DNA of 64,000 nt from Magnolia sinica (Eukaryota; Streptophyta; Magnoliopsida; Magnoliales; Magnoliaceae), in assembly GCF_029962835.1 (NCBI RefSeq), contig NC_080583.1, forward strand, positions 71,037,158 to 71,101,157, written 5' to 3'. Below, one piece after another: positions 1 through 11,335 of the stretch. Each line of letters starts with the position of its first letter. Position 1 is the first letter of the stretch. The notes beneath the pieces are model-generated. The model was not told the DNA's origin. It was given only the letters and a program-made list of their open reading frames with translations, and ran no database searches. Position numbers and translations under genes: made by a program.

Positions 1-868
1 ATATATTGGTGGGGCCCACTTCATTCTAAGGAAGAGAGAAAGAGAGGGAAAGAGAGAGAAATAGAGAGAGATACACGGTGAGATAGAGGAGGGACCCCGC
101 CACTATGGGCCCTCCATTTCATACATGCATACATCAAACGGGTCCCACCACATGTGGCCCAAAAATATAGGAGAAATGACGGTGGATCACCCACCTTTAA
201 GCCTCCTCCTTGCTCCCTTGGCTTCAAATGCACCTTTCCTATGCCTTGGATGGTGGATGATGGGGGATTAATGGTGTGGATGAGAGATGGGAGGGTGTAG
301 ATGGATGATGGAAGGTGGACCACACTTGTGGTTTGGGAGAGGAGTGTTGGACGTGAGAGGCTTGGTTGCTTGGAGAGATTTGAGAAAATGAGAGAGAAAA
401 TGAGAGGATGGGAGTGATATGAGGTGATGGAGTGATGGGTGTAATTAATGAAGCATGGGTTTGTTTGAAAAGTATGTAAAAGAGGGATGGGTGAAGAGAG
501 AGAGAGTTGACTTTGGAGAAAGAGGGATGGGTTGTTGTACTTGAGATAAGGTTGTATTTAATGGTTGATTGATGGGACTTATTGCGTAGAGATTCCCTCG
601 AAATCCGTAATACGCGGTGTTTCTTCGGAATAAACGCTGATCGGCATCTTCTTGCCTGGGTATCGGTTCGGTGCGCAAGTCACGGCGTTGGAACCGCGGC
701 GATGACGCGATCGCCAAGACATAAGTTTCGGATTGAGCCGACGTCGGTGTGCGGGACCCGGCTTAGAATCGTGCGCAAACACCGGATATGGTGCGAAGGT
801 TGCCGGAATTTGACCGGAAGGACCGCGGAAGCCAACGGAACAGTACGGATTAGGACACGGGTCTTACA
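1..868 (-). mobile_element. Giant-LTR family, copy a (cut by window start)
   Basis: Read on the minus strand, this begins TGTAAGACCCGTGTCC at 868 and continues with the same block of about 400 bases seen at 19690 and 55376: the CTTCCGCGGTCCT core, a run of CATC/CTCTC-rich sequence, then GGGCCC/ATGATG units. It reaches position 1 without ending, so the LTR continues outside the window. No purine-rich tract lies next to 868, so this is either an outer LTR end or a solo LTR. Family membership is seen directly by comparison. Strand refers to the TGTAAG end; element polarity is uncertain because the other family end (TGTCACGCCCC on the opposite strand) also looks like an LTR start. Confidence 0.75.
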
Positions 869-1915
869 CTAGATTTTTAGGGTTTAGTTCTAGTAGTTAA
901 ACTATAATGTATGTGTAGTTTAAACAAAATGTAATAATATGGTTAGTTACCATTTATCGTTAAATGATATAACTACCATTTGCGACCATGGTAATAACAA
1001 GTATTATGATGGTAACTAAATAGTAAAATCTATTATTAAAGGTAATATTTTCCAAGTGATGGATGCCATACTAGAATCATTAATAGTAGTTTCATCTTTA
1101 ATAGCTAATATTAATGTAAATAGTATACTGTTAGCTATTCATGCTTAATAATTGTCATATCCATGGTAATGAAACTAAGGGTAATGCAGGAAAATCTAAC
1201 ATGGGAAGAGAGAGTTAACTCACAATAGTTGACTCAGTAGCTTGACTCAACAATTTGACTTGGTGGGTCGACTTGGTTAGAGCCGATCGAGTTGATTCTC
1301 CTTCTCCCTTTCTCCTTCTTTTCTCCCCCTACTTTTCTCTTCTCTCTCTCATTTTTTTCCATTTATGCTAGAAGTGTCTAGCAATAGACTCAGTAGAACC
1401 GAGCCTGACTTAGGTCTGCAACTTGGCAGCGAGTCAAACTCACCTCGGTTCAAGCTAGTGCAACGACACACCAACCCTTCCTCTCTCTTTCTCGTTTCTC
1501 CTTCTCCTATCTCTCTTCCCTGTCTTCTCCTCACTACCTCAACCAGAAGAATGGTCTAGACTCGGCAGTGTGTGTAGCGCTCCCGCTCGCACTCACGCTC
1601 GCCTTCTTCTTCTCTTTCTTCTCTTTTCTTCCTTCTTCCTTCTATCCTTTCTTTCCTTCCCCACTAGAATCAGAGTGTAGGTTTGCTGGACGTTACCCAG
1701 GACCATCAACAGTTTGTTGTTAAGAACCTGGTCAGTTTGGGACTGAAACCGGTTAGAAACAAGTCGGTCCTCGCCCCGACTCAAGGTGGTGCGGTACTTG
1801 CTGACTTCTCCTTCTTCACATTCTCTCTTGACTCTCTTTCTTTTCTTCTAACTAAGGTCTAGAGGACCTCTGACCGGCCAGATCTCGGGCTACCTCGAGA
1901 TGTCTTGGTGCAGCG
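869..1915. other. Unassigned sequence, no gene seen
   Basis: The first 330 bases are AT-rich with GGTAACTA/TAGTTACC-like short inverted motifs. From about 1190 the sequence becomes CT-rich (TTCTCCTTCTCCC runs) with repeated 'gactcggc'-type words. Short reading frames here show no recognisable domain and no codon structure. It could be degraded LTR sequence. Confidence 0.5.
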
Positions 1916-2385
1916 TGTGGGACTTAATCTATATATGGAATAGGCCCATGGATCTGTCTGTACATGGGACATGGCGATCAGGGGTCGGATAGCTTACCTA
2001 GCTAAGACGCCGCCATGGGAGTTGGATAAGAATACCAGAATACCTGTAGAGCTTAGGATCTTCCTCTCCTTCATACCCTTTTTGCAAATCAGTAGATGGG
2101 ACTAGAATTTCTGCTGTGGTGTAGGATCGGGGACCCAGCTCTCTTTTATAGAATCTGTGGAAAGAGAGTTTGAAACCCATCACAACTCTCTCTCCCACGC
2201 TCCACATTGTAGCATCCTAGTGCAACTCAAATTGCTATCTGCGTAAGACAGCTATAGCATTCCAGCCATAGCTCTGCGTAGCGCATCACCTGAAGTGGGG
2301 CTCACTAGTCTACTCAATCATCCAATCCAACTATATGACAATCCAGACCGTTGATCAGTGAGGCCCACTAAATAGAGTTCTTACA
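1916..2385 (-). mobile_element. 3' LTR of copia element
   Basis: A 470-bp LTR with canonical TG...CA ends on the minus strand: it starts TGTAAGAACTC at 2385 and ends TTAAGTCCCACA at 1916. A polypurine tract lies directly outside its inner edge, and its outermost 30 bases reappear at 7453 beside a primer-binding site, which fixes both identity and orientation. A TATA-like atatata stretch lies near the outer end. I see no target duplication, because the opposite end of the element has lost most of its LTR. Confidence 0.88.
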
Positions 2386-2398
2386 TTCTCCCACTTGG
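2386..2398 (-). other. Polypurine tract of copia element
   Basis: On the minus strand CCAAGTGGGAGAA abuts the TGTAAG start of the 3' LTR. This is where plus-strand DNA synthesis is primed during reverse transcription of LTR elements. Confidence 0.8.
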
Positions 2399-2872
2399 GC
2401 CTCATTGAGCAACGTTAATGATAGTCATATAGAATTATTTAGAAAATAAGTTTTGATCTTTTAAGAAAATATCCAAACGGTTAACCAATGAAAACAGTTG
2501 GACAGTATGAATAATGTTATTCAATCTGGTCCATCAAGATAGTCAGTATCAAAACGCGGTAGTCATCACAACATTTAGGTGAAGTGAGTCTAAGCGCGAT
2601 CACAAATACTTTCAATCTTAACGACATAGATCATGAACTAGGAAATGTGGTATAAGGATTACACACTTTAGTGTGATGTTATGTGCCTATCCTTAAGAGG
2701 TCCTGAAGCTTTTACATGTCTCCAACGAGACACGACTGTAGTTCTACTTACTCAAAATTTGCGCATATATATAGAGAAGCAGAAATAAATCTTTATATCA
2801 AAATCATACAAACAAACTATATACAACGAGATCTCTAAGTGTCTGTGAAAATCAAAGTACGTTCAACTCCCA

Positions 2873-3631
2873 CTAACTGAAAATATTTGTGGGATCAATG
2901 ACTCCCATGGATGTTACATGCTCCTGAAATGACGTGATAGGGAGCCCTTTAGTGAGCGGATCTGCAATCATCTGCTTAGTGCCGATGAATTCCATGGACA
3001 CTTAATGATTCTGAATCCTTTCCTTTACAACAAGATACTTGATGTCGATATGCCTCGACTTTGACGAATGCTTGTTGTTACTAGAGAAGGAAATAACAGC
3101 CGAATTATTGTAAAATATTCTCAATGGTTTCGAAATATGCTCCAGTACCCACAAACCTGAGAAGAAACTCTATAACCATAGTGCCTGATTAGATGCCTTA
3201 TGGCAGGCAATAAATTCAGCTTCCATAGTGGATGAGGCTGTAGTAGATTATTTCACACTTTTCCACGACACAGCTCCTCCCACCATCATGAAGATTTATC
3301 CTGAAGTAGACTTCTTAGTATCAACGCAGCCTGCGAAGTCTGCGTCTGAATATCCGATCAACTCCAATTGATCAGATCTTCTGTATGTGAGTCCAAAGTC
3401 TTTTGTTCTCTGAAGATACCATAATACTTTCTTCGCAGCTATCCAATGTTGCATTCCTGGATTAGATAGATATCTTTCCAACATTCCAGTGACAAAGGCA
3501 ATGTCCGATCGCGTACAGACTTGAGCGTACATGATGCTCCCTACTACTGATGCGTACAGAAATTCTTTCATTCGATTCTTTTCTAAATCATTCTTTGGAC
3601 ACTGAAATAAACTAAATTTGTCGCCCTTCAC
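2873..3631 (-). pseudogene. copia pol: RNase H domain and C-terminus
   Basis: This holds the end of the RT/RNase H module of a Ty1/copia polyprotein. Visible motifs on the minus strand, in order: the copia block around CTRSDIAF; the first RNase H acidic motif GYSDADFAG; SWKS; the second acidic motif MEAEFIA; and a C-terminal ADPLTKGLP signature that is typical of copia polyproteins. The frame ends at a TAG read at 2875-2873, about 490 bases before the LTR. A stop after SWKSVK shows the copy is dead. In the family this domain removes RNA from the RNA/DNA hybrid during reverse transcription. Confidence 0.85.
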
Positions 3632-3639
3632 AATGGGCG

Positions 3640-4950
3640 ACTTTCCTGAAGCACAATTTTACATGTCATACCTTTCCAGTACCTTAGTAATATAGGCCCT
3701 CTATGACAAGCTGAGCAGTCCAGGTGTTCTGTCACGGCGAATCTCAATGTCGATGACGTAAGAAGCTTCACCAAGGTCTTTCATTTCAAACCTTTAAGAT
3801 AAGAATTTCTTGGTGTCGCTCAACATCCTGGTATCACTGCTAGCTAACAAAATGTCATCAACATACAAAATCATCATAATGAACTTACTCCCACTGGTTT
3901 TAATGTAGATGCATTCATCTGCAGTGTTTTCTACAAAGCCATATGAAGAAATTACTTCATGAAACTTAAGGTACCACTGTCGTGATGCCTGTTTCAACCC
4001 ATAGATGGACTTCTTAAGTTTGCAAACCAAATGTTCTGAGCCAGTAGCTACAAAACCTTTGGGCTGCAACATGTACACATTCTCATTCAGATTCCCATTG
4101 AGAAATGTAATCTTTACATCCATCTGATATAACTCTAAATCTATATGAGCTACAAGAGTCATTATGATCCTGAATGAGTCTTTCTTGGATACTGGTGAGA
4201 AAGTCTCATTAAAGTCAATGCCCTCACGCTGGTTAAAATCCTTGGCAACAAGTCTGACTTTATATCGTTCGATATTACCTTTGGAGTCCCATTTGGTTTT
4301 AAATATTCATTTACAACCAATTGGCTTATTCCAGTAGGTAACTCTACAAGATCCCATACTTTATTGTCCTGCATGCATTTCAACTCATCTTTCATGGCAT
4401 TAAACCAACAAGAAGGATCAACACTTTGTTTGACTTGTGTAAAGGATTCAGGATCTTTTTCCACCCCTATGTCAAAGTCGTGTTCCTGTAAGTATACGAT
4501 GTAATCGTCTCGATTTACAGGCCTTCTCTCTCTTTCAGATCTTCTTAATGGTTCAGCTTGTTGGGTCTGATCTTGATTTTCCTCATCAGCGGTTTGTATA
4601 TGAGGTTTTACGTGGTGTTCTGCAGTGACTGTAGAATCGACTGCATCATTAATGTTCACGTGATCTGGATTGACTATGACAGGAGTCATAGTCCTTTGTT
4701 CCTCAAATACAAAATTTCTTATGTTTGTGCTCCCACTGTTTTCAGTGTCCTCAATGAATCTGGCATTCCCAGTCTCAACAATCCTGATGGAGTGGGAAGG
4801 ACAGTAGAATCGATAACCTTTTGATCTTTCTGGGTATCCAATGAAGAAACAACTTATGGTTCTAGGATCAAGCTTCTTTTCATGCGGGTTATAAATTTTA
4901 GCCTCAGCAGAACAACCCCAAACATGTAGATATCAGAGACTTGATTTTCT
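3640..4950 (-). pseudogene. copia pol: linker and reverse transcriptase
   Basis: The minus strand encodes the Pro/acid-rich linker that follows integrase (about 4162-4950) and then the reverse transcriptase. The RT is recognised by the copia signature QMDVKITFLNGNL, the KLKKSIYGLKQASRQWY block and the polymerase active site YVDDILLASSD, which keeps both catalytic aspartates. The frame is interrupted near 4162 and 4300-4689 by frameshifts and stops, so no functional RT can be made. It lies in normal copia order, integrase before RT, which separates it from Ty3/gypsy. Confidence 0.88.
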
Positions 4951-4956
4951 CCCATT

Positions 4957-6011
4957 TCACAACTCAAAAAGAGTTTTGCTTACTGCTTTGCTGGGAACCC
5001 TGTTTAATATATGAACTGAAGTTTTGATCGCATCACCCCACAGAGATTCTGGCAACGTTGAATTGCTGACCATACTTCGCACCATATTCCTAAGGGAGCG
5101 ATTACGTCTCTCAGCAACTCCATTCTGCTCTGGAGTACCAGACATAGTGTACTGAGCAACAATGTCACAATCCTGCAGGTATTTAGCAAATGGCCCTATA
5201 TTGTGTCCTGATTCGTCATATCTGCTATAGTATTCACCACCACATCAGATCTGACAATTTTAATTCTCTTATCGAGTTGATTTTCAACCTCGGCCTTATA
5301 GATTTTAAAAGCATCCAGGGCATCTGATTTCTCACTAATAAGGTATAGGTACCCAAAGCGAGAGTAGTCATCTATAAAGGTAATGAAATATTTGTGGCCA
5401 CTCCATGAGGCTATAGGGAATGGTCCACAGATATCTGTATGTATAACCTCTAATAGATCTACACTCTTGGTTGCACCTTTCTTTCTCGTTCTAGTCTGTT
5501 TCCCTTTTATGCAATCAATGCATACTTTATAGTCAAAGAAGTCTAGAGAATGTAAAATTCCTTCTCGCACAAGCCTGTTTAATCTCTCACGAGATATATG
5601 GCATAGCCGCCTATGCCACAACATGGAGGAATTCTCATAGTCTAGTTTTCGCTTGGATCCCACTACATTTCTATGTAAGGTATTAATATTATAGATGTGA
5701 GAGGCAATCAAGTCTAACTGGTAAAAGTTGTTTACTAAAGAGTCGGTTCCAACTTTAATCGAATTAAAGTAAATACTAAAACTTTTATTTCCAAAGTGGA
5801 ACGAATATCCCAACTTGTCCAAATAAGAAATTGAAACTAAATTGTGCCTTATAGACGGCACACAGAATGTATTTACTAAATTCAAAAAATGACCAGACTT
5901 CAACTTAAGCCTATAGACTCCTATTGCCTCAACGTCAACTTTGACACCATTGCCTACGTATACTGAGCGCTTCGCATCAGTTGGTGGCTTGACCTGTAGT
6001 AATTTCTGCAT
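4957..6011 (-). pseudogene. copia pol: GAG-pre-integrase and integrase
   Basis: Motifs in order on the minus strand: the gag-pre-integrase zinc-binding region (LWHRRLCHIS then CIDCIKGKQ, an H/C pattern); the first catalytic Asp in HTDICGPF; the second in FIDDYSR; and the catalytic Glu in [10 protein letters not shown]. All three DDE residues survive. The reading frame shifts at about 5230, right after IVRSD: the expected RGGEYYS continues in another frame. Integrase joins element DNA to the host chromosome. The break makes this copy non-autonomous. Confidence 0.88.
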
Positions 6012-6017
6012 AGAAGT

Positions 6018-6960
6018 TCATATGTGAATAGTAGTTCCTGAATCTATCCACCAGGAATCTGTTGATACATCGGTCAAATTAGATTCAAAACAGACAAGAA
6101 CAGAATGATTACCTTTCTTTATAAGCCAATCCTTAAAACCTTCGCAGTCTTTCTTTAGATGACCCGTCTTTTTACAAAAGAAGCATGGTTTGCCTTTAAC
6201 TCGTTTGCGTTTAGATCCATTTCTAGATTGATTCTCATGGTTTCTAGATGGAGGACCAGAGAATCCATTATTAGAACCTTGTTTCCTCTTCCTTTTACCT
6301 TTATTCCCTTGCCCATGCCCTTGTCCTGAAGTCACCATATTAACATTTTGAACTTTTACCATCTGCCTGATCCTGTCTTCTTCTTGGACGCACTGAGTGA
6401 TGAGTTCATCCAATGTCTACATGTCCTTCAGAGTGTTATAGTTTACCAGGAACGTGCCGAATTGGGGAGGTAGGTTGTTCATGATCAAATGAACCAGTTG
6501 ATCATCAGTGAGTACAAGCCCTAGAGCACGGATCTTATAAACAACTTCGATCTGCACTACAATATATTCACAGATGTTGCCTTTTCCATCATAGGACGAG
6601 CGAGTCAATTTATTCAAAAGAATGCCCACTTCAGATTTATCAGATTTTTTGAATCGTTTTCCCATTTCAGTCAGGAAAACTTTAGCCTTATCTATTTCAG
6701 GCATGACACCCTTCATCGATTCAGAAATTGAATACTTAATGACTTTCAAGCATGTATCATTTGATCTAAATAATGCAACCCATCGATTATATTCAGCTTC
6801 AGTGGCATTATCAGATGGCTGTGGCGGTTCTGGTGTTATCAGGGCAAGATCTAATTGAAAACAACCCAGTACAACTTCAATGGCGTTCTTCCATTGAGCG
6901 TAATTAGATCCATTAAGGGCGGGGACTTGATTCTGATTGGATGGAATTGAGACTGAAATA
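6018..6960 (-). pseudogene. copia gag with zinc knuckle and protease
   Basis: The minus strand encodes a copia capsid protein starting near 6960, with the LNGSNYAQWK motif of the DUF4219/UBN2 gag N-terminus and the UBN2-type body through NNLPPQF. A basic stretch follows, then a CCHC zinc knuckle CFFCKKTGHLKKDC (C-x2-C-x4-H-x4-C) that binds RNA, then the start of the aspartic protease, WWIDSGTT, with the catalytic DSG. An in-frame TAG interrupts the frame near 6415, apparently in place of a Gln codon, and another stop follows the protease near 6012. The product would form the virus-like particle. Confidence 0.87.
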
Positions 6961-7437
6961 AAGGAGATACATATATACTCACATTAGTTCATAGTTTCAC
7001 AAATCAATTTCGTGATTATAAACAAAGAATATCATGCAAATTAAATCAATTCAGTTGTTAAGGGAGGCATCAACTGAATCATCTAGGAAGAAGATGGGCC
7101 CAACCATCACATCCTGGTGAGAATCTGTTACATCATCATCATTCCTCCTATGGGTGGTAATAATGACATGCTAGTAATCCTCCTGAATATGAAGCTAAGT
7201 GATGTCAGTCATGTAAAACTGAGACACTCAACACCTGTGGGTGAGATGAGTCTTTCAGCTTTACATCACCAGCACCTTTTACTTCACCCGTTCACGTGTT
7301 TGCCAAACGGTAATCGTCTGTGTTTTCGTTACCGTACGCATGAAAATGTGAACGCAACTGTATGCAATCCTCCTTATCCCAATGTTATAAGTCTGTACTT
7401 GTAAAATTTTCATCGATTAAGGTCACTATGTACAGAT
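6961..7437 (-). mobile_element. copia 5' untranslated leader
   Basis: This lies between the primer-binding site and gag of the 1916-7484 element and has no open frame of note. It is the expected place for the leader and packaging signal. I see no separate feature in it. Confidence 0.6.
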
Positions 7438-7438
7438 G

Positions 7439-7450
7439 TCTCTGATACCA
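7439..7450 (-). other. Primer-binding site (initiator tRNA-Met)
   Basis: The minus strand reads TGGTATCAGAGA, matching 11 of 12 bases of the TGGTATCAGAGC site used by most plant copia elements and complementary to the 3' end of initiator tRNA-Met. It sits two bases inside the TG...CA end of the 5' LTR, at the standard spacing. Confidence 0.88.
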
Positions 7451-7452
7451 AC

Positions 7453-7484
7453 TGTGGGACTTAATCTATATGCGGAATAGGCAG
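7453..7484 (-). mobile_element. Remnant of copia 5' LTR (last ~30 bp)
   Basis: TGTGGGACTTAATCTATAT and the following GGAATAGGC match the outer end of the complete LTR at 1916 with two mismatches, then identity stops abruptly. About 440 bp of 5' LTR are missing, including its promoter, so the element could not have been transcribed from its own LTR after this loss. Confidence 0.82.
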
Positions 7485-9574
7485 ATTCACCATTCCTGCA
7501 TCTTCCTTTGATCCGGCTGTTGTGGATGGTGCAGATGGGCTGAGGGAAGCTTGGAGGATGGGAGGAACAGAGCTAGGAAGCCGTTTGGCTGGTGGGTTCG
7601 GATGAAGAAGGTGGCGGTCAATTTTTAGTTGCAGTCGCAAGAAACGGATGAGAAGTCTCCTTTTTCTCAATCCTCTCATCCTTAAAAAAAACCCCTAGCT
7701 CTCTCTAGAGCCATTGGATCGATAATACACGATCTGGATTTGATCCAGTTAAAACCATCCCCAAATCTGGTGGGTAGGGGCCAAAACCGGAGGTGGTTTT
7801 GCTTGGGACGCTCTAAGCAAATGGGTGGCTGAGATGTTTCAGTAGAGGGACGACTAGGATGGGCAGATCCGGCTTCATGCAGGTCGTAATAGCTAGCAAA
7901 CAGAAGGCGCAGATGAAGTTTTTGTTTTCAGAAACAAATAGCCGCACACCCCTCCGTTGTGCTAGGAAGTGTGCTTACGTGTGTGAGTTTCCACCTGTGA
8001 AACCACCATGGTTCTGGTCCGTCGTAGACGCTCTATTAGATGGGTGGTTTGGATCCTCTCACTAGGATGAGATGGTGGGCCACATCTCGATTAATCACGA
8101 AGGAAGAAAAACAATGAGTTTTCTTTTTCGAATGGCTGGAGGCGGGAATCTCTCCCATTTTGGGAAAGTACCAGGTCAAGGCAGGTTTGACCCAAGCCTT
8201 GATCCCATGTGCTGCATGTGCACAATCATAGTGGTACACACCCGATCTATTGTGGGGTCCACAGCGATGTATCATCCAATCTACTCCGTCCATTCCACTT
8301 AGAAGGCCAAATCAAAGCCCTTGACCAAGGATGGGGCAAATCTAAAGTTTAGGTGGGCCATACTCTTAGCTATACGCTCTAATTGAGGGTTTCCGTTGAA
8401 TTGGTAATCAGATCGTTCTGAATTTGGACCTTAACGGTTAAAATGGTCCTAGGGATTTATTTAGACACTCGGGACCACCTATACTATGGATTTTAGAATA
8501 TTAATTGTTATTAGTAGAATAAGTTTTAATATTTACTATTATTATTATTATTATTATTATTTTAATCAAATTGTAGAGCCTTATTTTAAGGTGGCCATGT
8601 AGATAAGTGGGCTACAAAATGATTTAATTAAAATCCCTAGTAGTTAGTTACAAGTCTTTGAAGTCCTACGGTTTTATTAGTTTCAATTTGTTGGCCCATA
8701 TAAATCCAATGGTTGGATTGACTAATATTTGGATCGACTAATATTTGACTAATATAAATCCAATGGTTAGATCGTTACAAAAATCATCCTTCTATGGTCA
8801 TACACATTGCGATGACTATTTGCAGTAGATACAACTATATATTTTCTGTCTAATGGTCGAATTGTGTAACCTAGTTATGGGTTAATATGTGAACGAGATG
8901 ATGGACTAGATGAATGGTGAGTTGATGATATGGGGTCTGATGTTGATAGTGAATGGTCCGATTTGTTTATTAAGGAAATTGAAATCCTAACAATAGCTTT
9001 ATCTAATGATATTATGGTTCATCTTGAATAATAATGGATGGATAATTTGAACTCTGGATGAAAAGTGTCATCAGTGGTTAAATTGATTCATGATAGAATT
9101 TATAAGCTGGTTTTGAGGTAGATCGCATGAATGGTCTTATTTCATGGTCGCGATGAAGATTACTCCACATGGATTGATCTTGTGGTTGATTAAATGAATT
9201 GTCTAACCTATTGTTGGGTCGAACGGTCATATACATTAGCTTACGACAAAAGTCGAGGTTAGATCTAGGCTTGCGATTAGTTGATTTTTAAAGTGTATAA
9301 GTATGATATTGCAACCACAACTGCCAGCTTAGACCATAGGTCGGATGATCATTCATGATGAAATCCCTCCCAAGAGAAATTAAGGGTTAATTCAAACTTT
9401 AGACGTACGCATACGTTGTGGGTCGTCATCTCCTAACTCAAATGGTTACGATGAAAGGTTTGTGAATCATTGAATGATGATGTGTAACGTGAGCTACATG
9501 TGTTTCCACACAGGCTCGTGCTAAATTTGATCTAAATGGTAGCACTCGAGTACTAAAAAGTACGGGGTGTTACA
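7485..9574 (-). mobile_element. Ty3/gypsy 3' LTR (starts 9574) plus degenerate sequence
   Basis: A Ty3-type LTR begins at 9574 on the minus strand with TGTAACACCCCGTACTTT, directly after a polypurine tract. Its far end is not resolved. The sequence down to about 7690 carries the 'aaccctagctctctct' text often seen in LTR R/U5 regions, so the LTR may reach close to the copia remnant at 7484. An (ATT)n microsatellite lies at about 8533-8563. No coding sequence is recognisable. Confidence 0.55.
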
Positions 9575-9738
9575 ATCTACCCCCCTTAAAGAGAATTTCG
9601 TCCCCAAAATTCAATACTTCTACCATGGATAGGAACGATAACAATCTAATTAGCAATGCTTCTAAGCATTCACTTAATTCCCTTTAAAGGTTGTGTGTTT
9701 GTACAAATGTATATGACTAATTATGAAAACTGGGGTTA
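9575..9738 (-). mobile_element. 3' end of Ty3 internal region with polypurine tract
   Basis: The minus strand reads GAATTTTGGGGACGAAATTC, encoding the EFWGRNS tail typical of Del/Tekay-like polyproteins, then TTAAGGGGGGTAGAT, a textbook polypurine tract, directly before the LTR start at 9574. The rest of the element is absent: at about 9739 the sequence changes to giant-LTR material, so it was cut off by deletion or by that insertion. Confidence 0.75.
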
Positions 9739-10524
9739 TTACATGGTGTAATTCCACCGTCCAGCAGGCTGGATGATGAGAGATAAAACACTTATATCAT
9801 GATGGGGTCCACTGCACGGACGATGTAGATAAAGCCCATATATTACGTGGGCCACAGGGATGGAAGGTTTGGATATAACACGTACCATGATCTGGCCCAT
9901 AGAACCTGCTGGCGTCACAAAAAACAGCCATCTGCTGCTGGACTGTTGGACTGCTGGCCCAGTGTCCAACAGATGGACGGTGTTGATAATCACATGCCTC
10001 CTGATCAGGGACCCAGACTTGCTGACGTGGGTACAACAGCTGAGAGCTACGTGGGACCCACAGAACTTGTTGCCATAAATACAGATGGACGGTGGATATC
10101 ACATACCTCTGATCGGTCCCACAGGACTGCTGACGTCAATACAACAGCTATATACTGATGTATGGTACATCAGCCAGTTCGGCTACAAGAGCAGGTGGGT
10201 CCCATGTACACATGGCCCCTGTTTAAAATCAAGTTAATATAGGATTTTCCCACTGTCCAGGCCTGCTGGACGGTGAGGATAAGACACTCCACGGTGGGCC
10301 CTGTAGCTGCTGGACAGTGTCCAGCAGCGTCCTGAGTTGCAGGTTCGGGACAGCATGGATAGAGTACATCATGGTGGGGTCCACATGAGTAGCTCACCAG
10401 TTCGGATCAAGCAGATCTTTGTATTTTCCTTCACCCAAGCCCGTCCCGAAATGGATAGCAAGGTGGGCTCCGCCAAATGGACGGTGGATGTCCCGTACAT
10501 GCATCATCAGGTGGGCCATCATAC

Positions 10525-10555
<31 letters not shown>

Positions 10556-10920
10556 CCCCGCCATTATGGGCTCCTCTTTGCTTACAACACATACATGAAA
10601 ATGGGTCTCGTCATAAGTGGGCCTTACATCAAAATCAAGATCTAATGCTACGAACACCCACCAATTTCACTCCTTCTTGACTCCTTGAAATACTAAGCTC
10701 TCTTTTTTATGGAGGTTGATGAAGTATGTATGGCTAGGATGGGAGATTGGGTGGTAGGGAGTGGGCCACACCTAACTTCTCCTTAGGAAGCTTGGACGGT
10801 TGCTCTCTCTTGGTTTGCTTGGGAGTGAAGAGAGAAATGAGAGAGGAGAGAGAGGTGATGGGATGAAAAGGGATGGGATGGGTGTAAGGAAGGGATGGGT
10901 GATGTAAGAAATGGATGGGT

Positions 10921-10962
<42 letters not shown>

Positions 10963-11335
10963 GACTTTGGAAATGGGAGAGAGATGGGTAGGGTATGGGT
11001 TGGTACTTGACTTGTGATGGGATGTTTACTTGATTGATTGATGTGAAAGGTGATAGAGATTCTCTCGAAATTCGTAACACGTGATTTCTCCCTCGAAATA
11101 AACGCGGGCCCACAACTCCTGGCCTGGGTATCGCATCAGCTCGCGAGACACGATGTTGGAACCGCAACGATGACGCGGTCGCTAGGGTACAAGTTTTGAG
11201 TCAAGTCGACTCAGATATACGGGATGCGACTTAGGGTTGCACATAAATGCTATCTACGCTCGCGGGTTTCCAAAATTCGACCGGGAGGACCGTGAGAGTT
11301 TACGGAATGGTACGGACTAGGATACAAGCTTTACA
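9739..11335 (-). mobile_element. Giant-LTR family, copy b (truncated)
   Basis: On the minus strand it begins TGTAAAGCTTGTATCC at 11335 and follows the family through the CCTCCCGGTC core, CT-rich segment and GGGCCCAC/CCGTCCA units. (AG)n runs lie at 10529-10555 and 10922-10960. The opposite family end (TGTCACGCCCC in plus orientation) is not found, so roughly 3.8 kb of the 5.4-kb LTR is missing. The flank AACAA at 11336 has no partner near 9739, which supports truncation. Confidence 0.75.

Noticed and set aside
582..872. A 96-codon frame with many Arg and Cys
   Set aside because: It lies inside the unique end of the giant LTR; the same stretch in copies b, c and d has no conserved frame.
1349..1560. 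Overlapping 60-codon frames on both strands
   Set aside because: They lie in CT-rich low-complexity sequence and show no domain or homology that I recognise.
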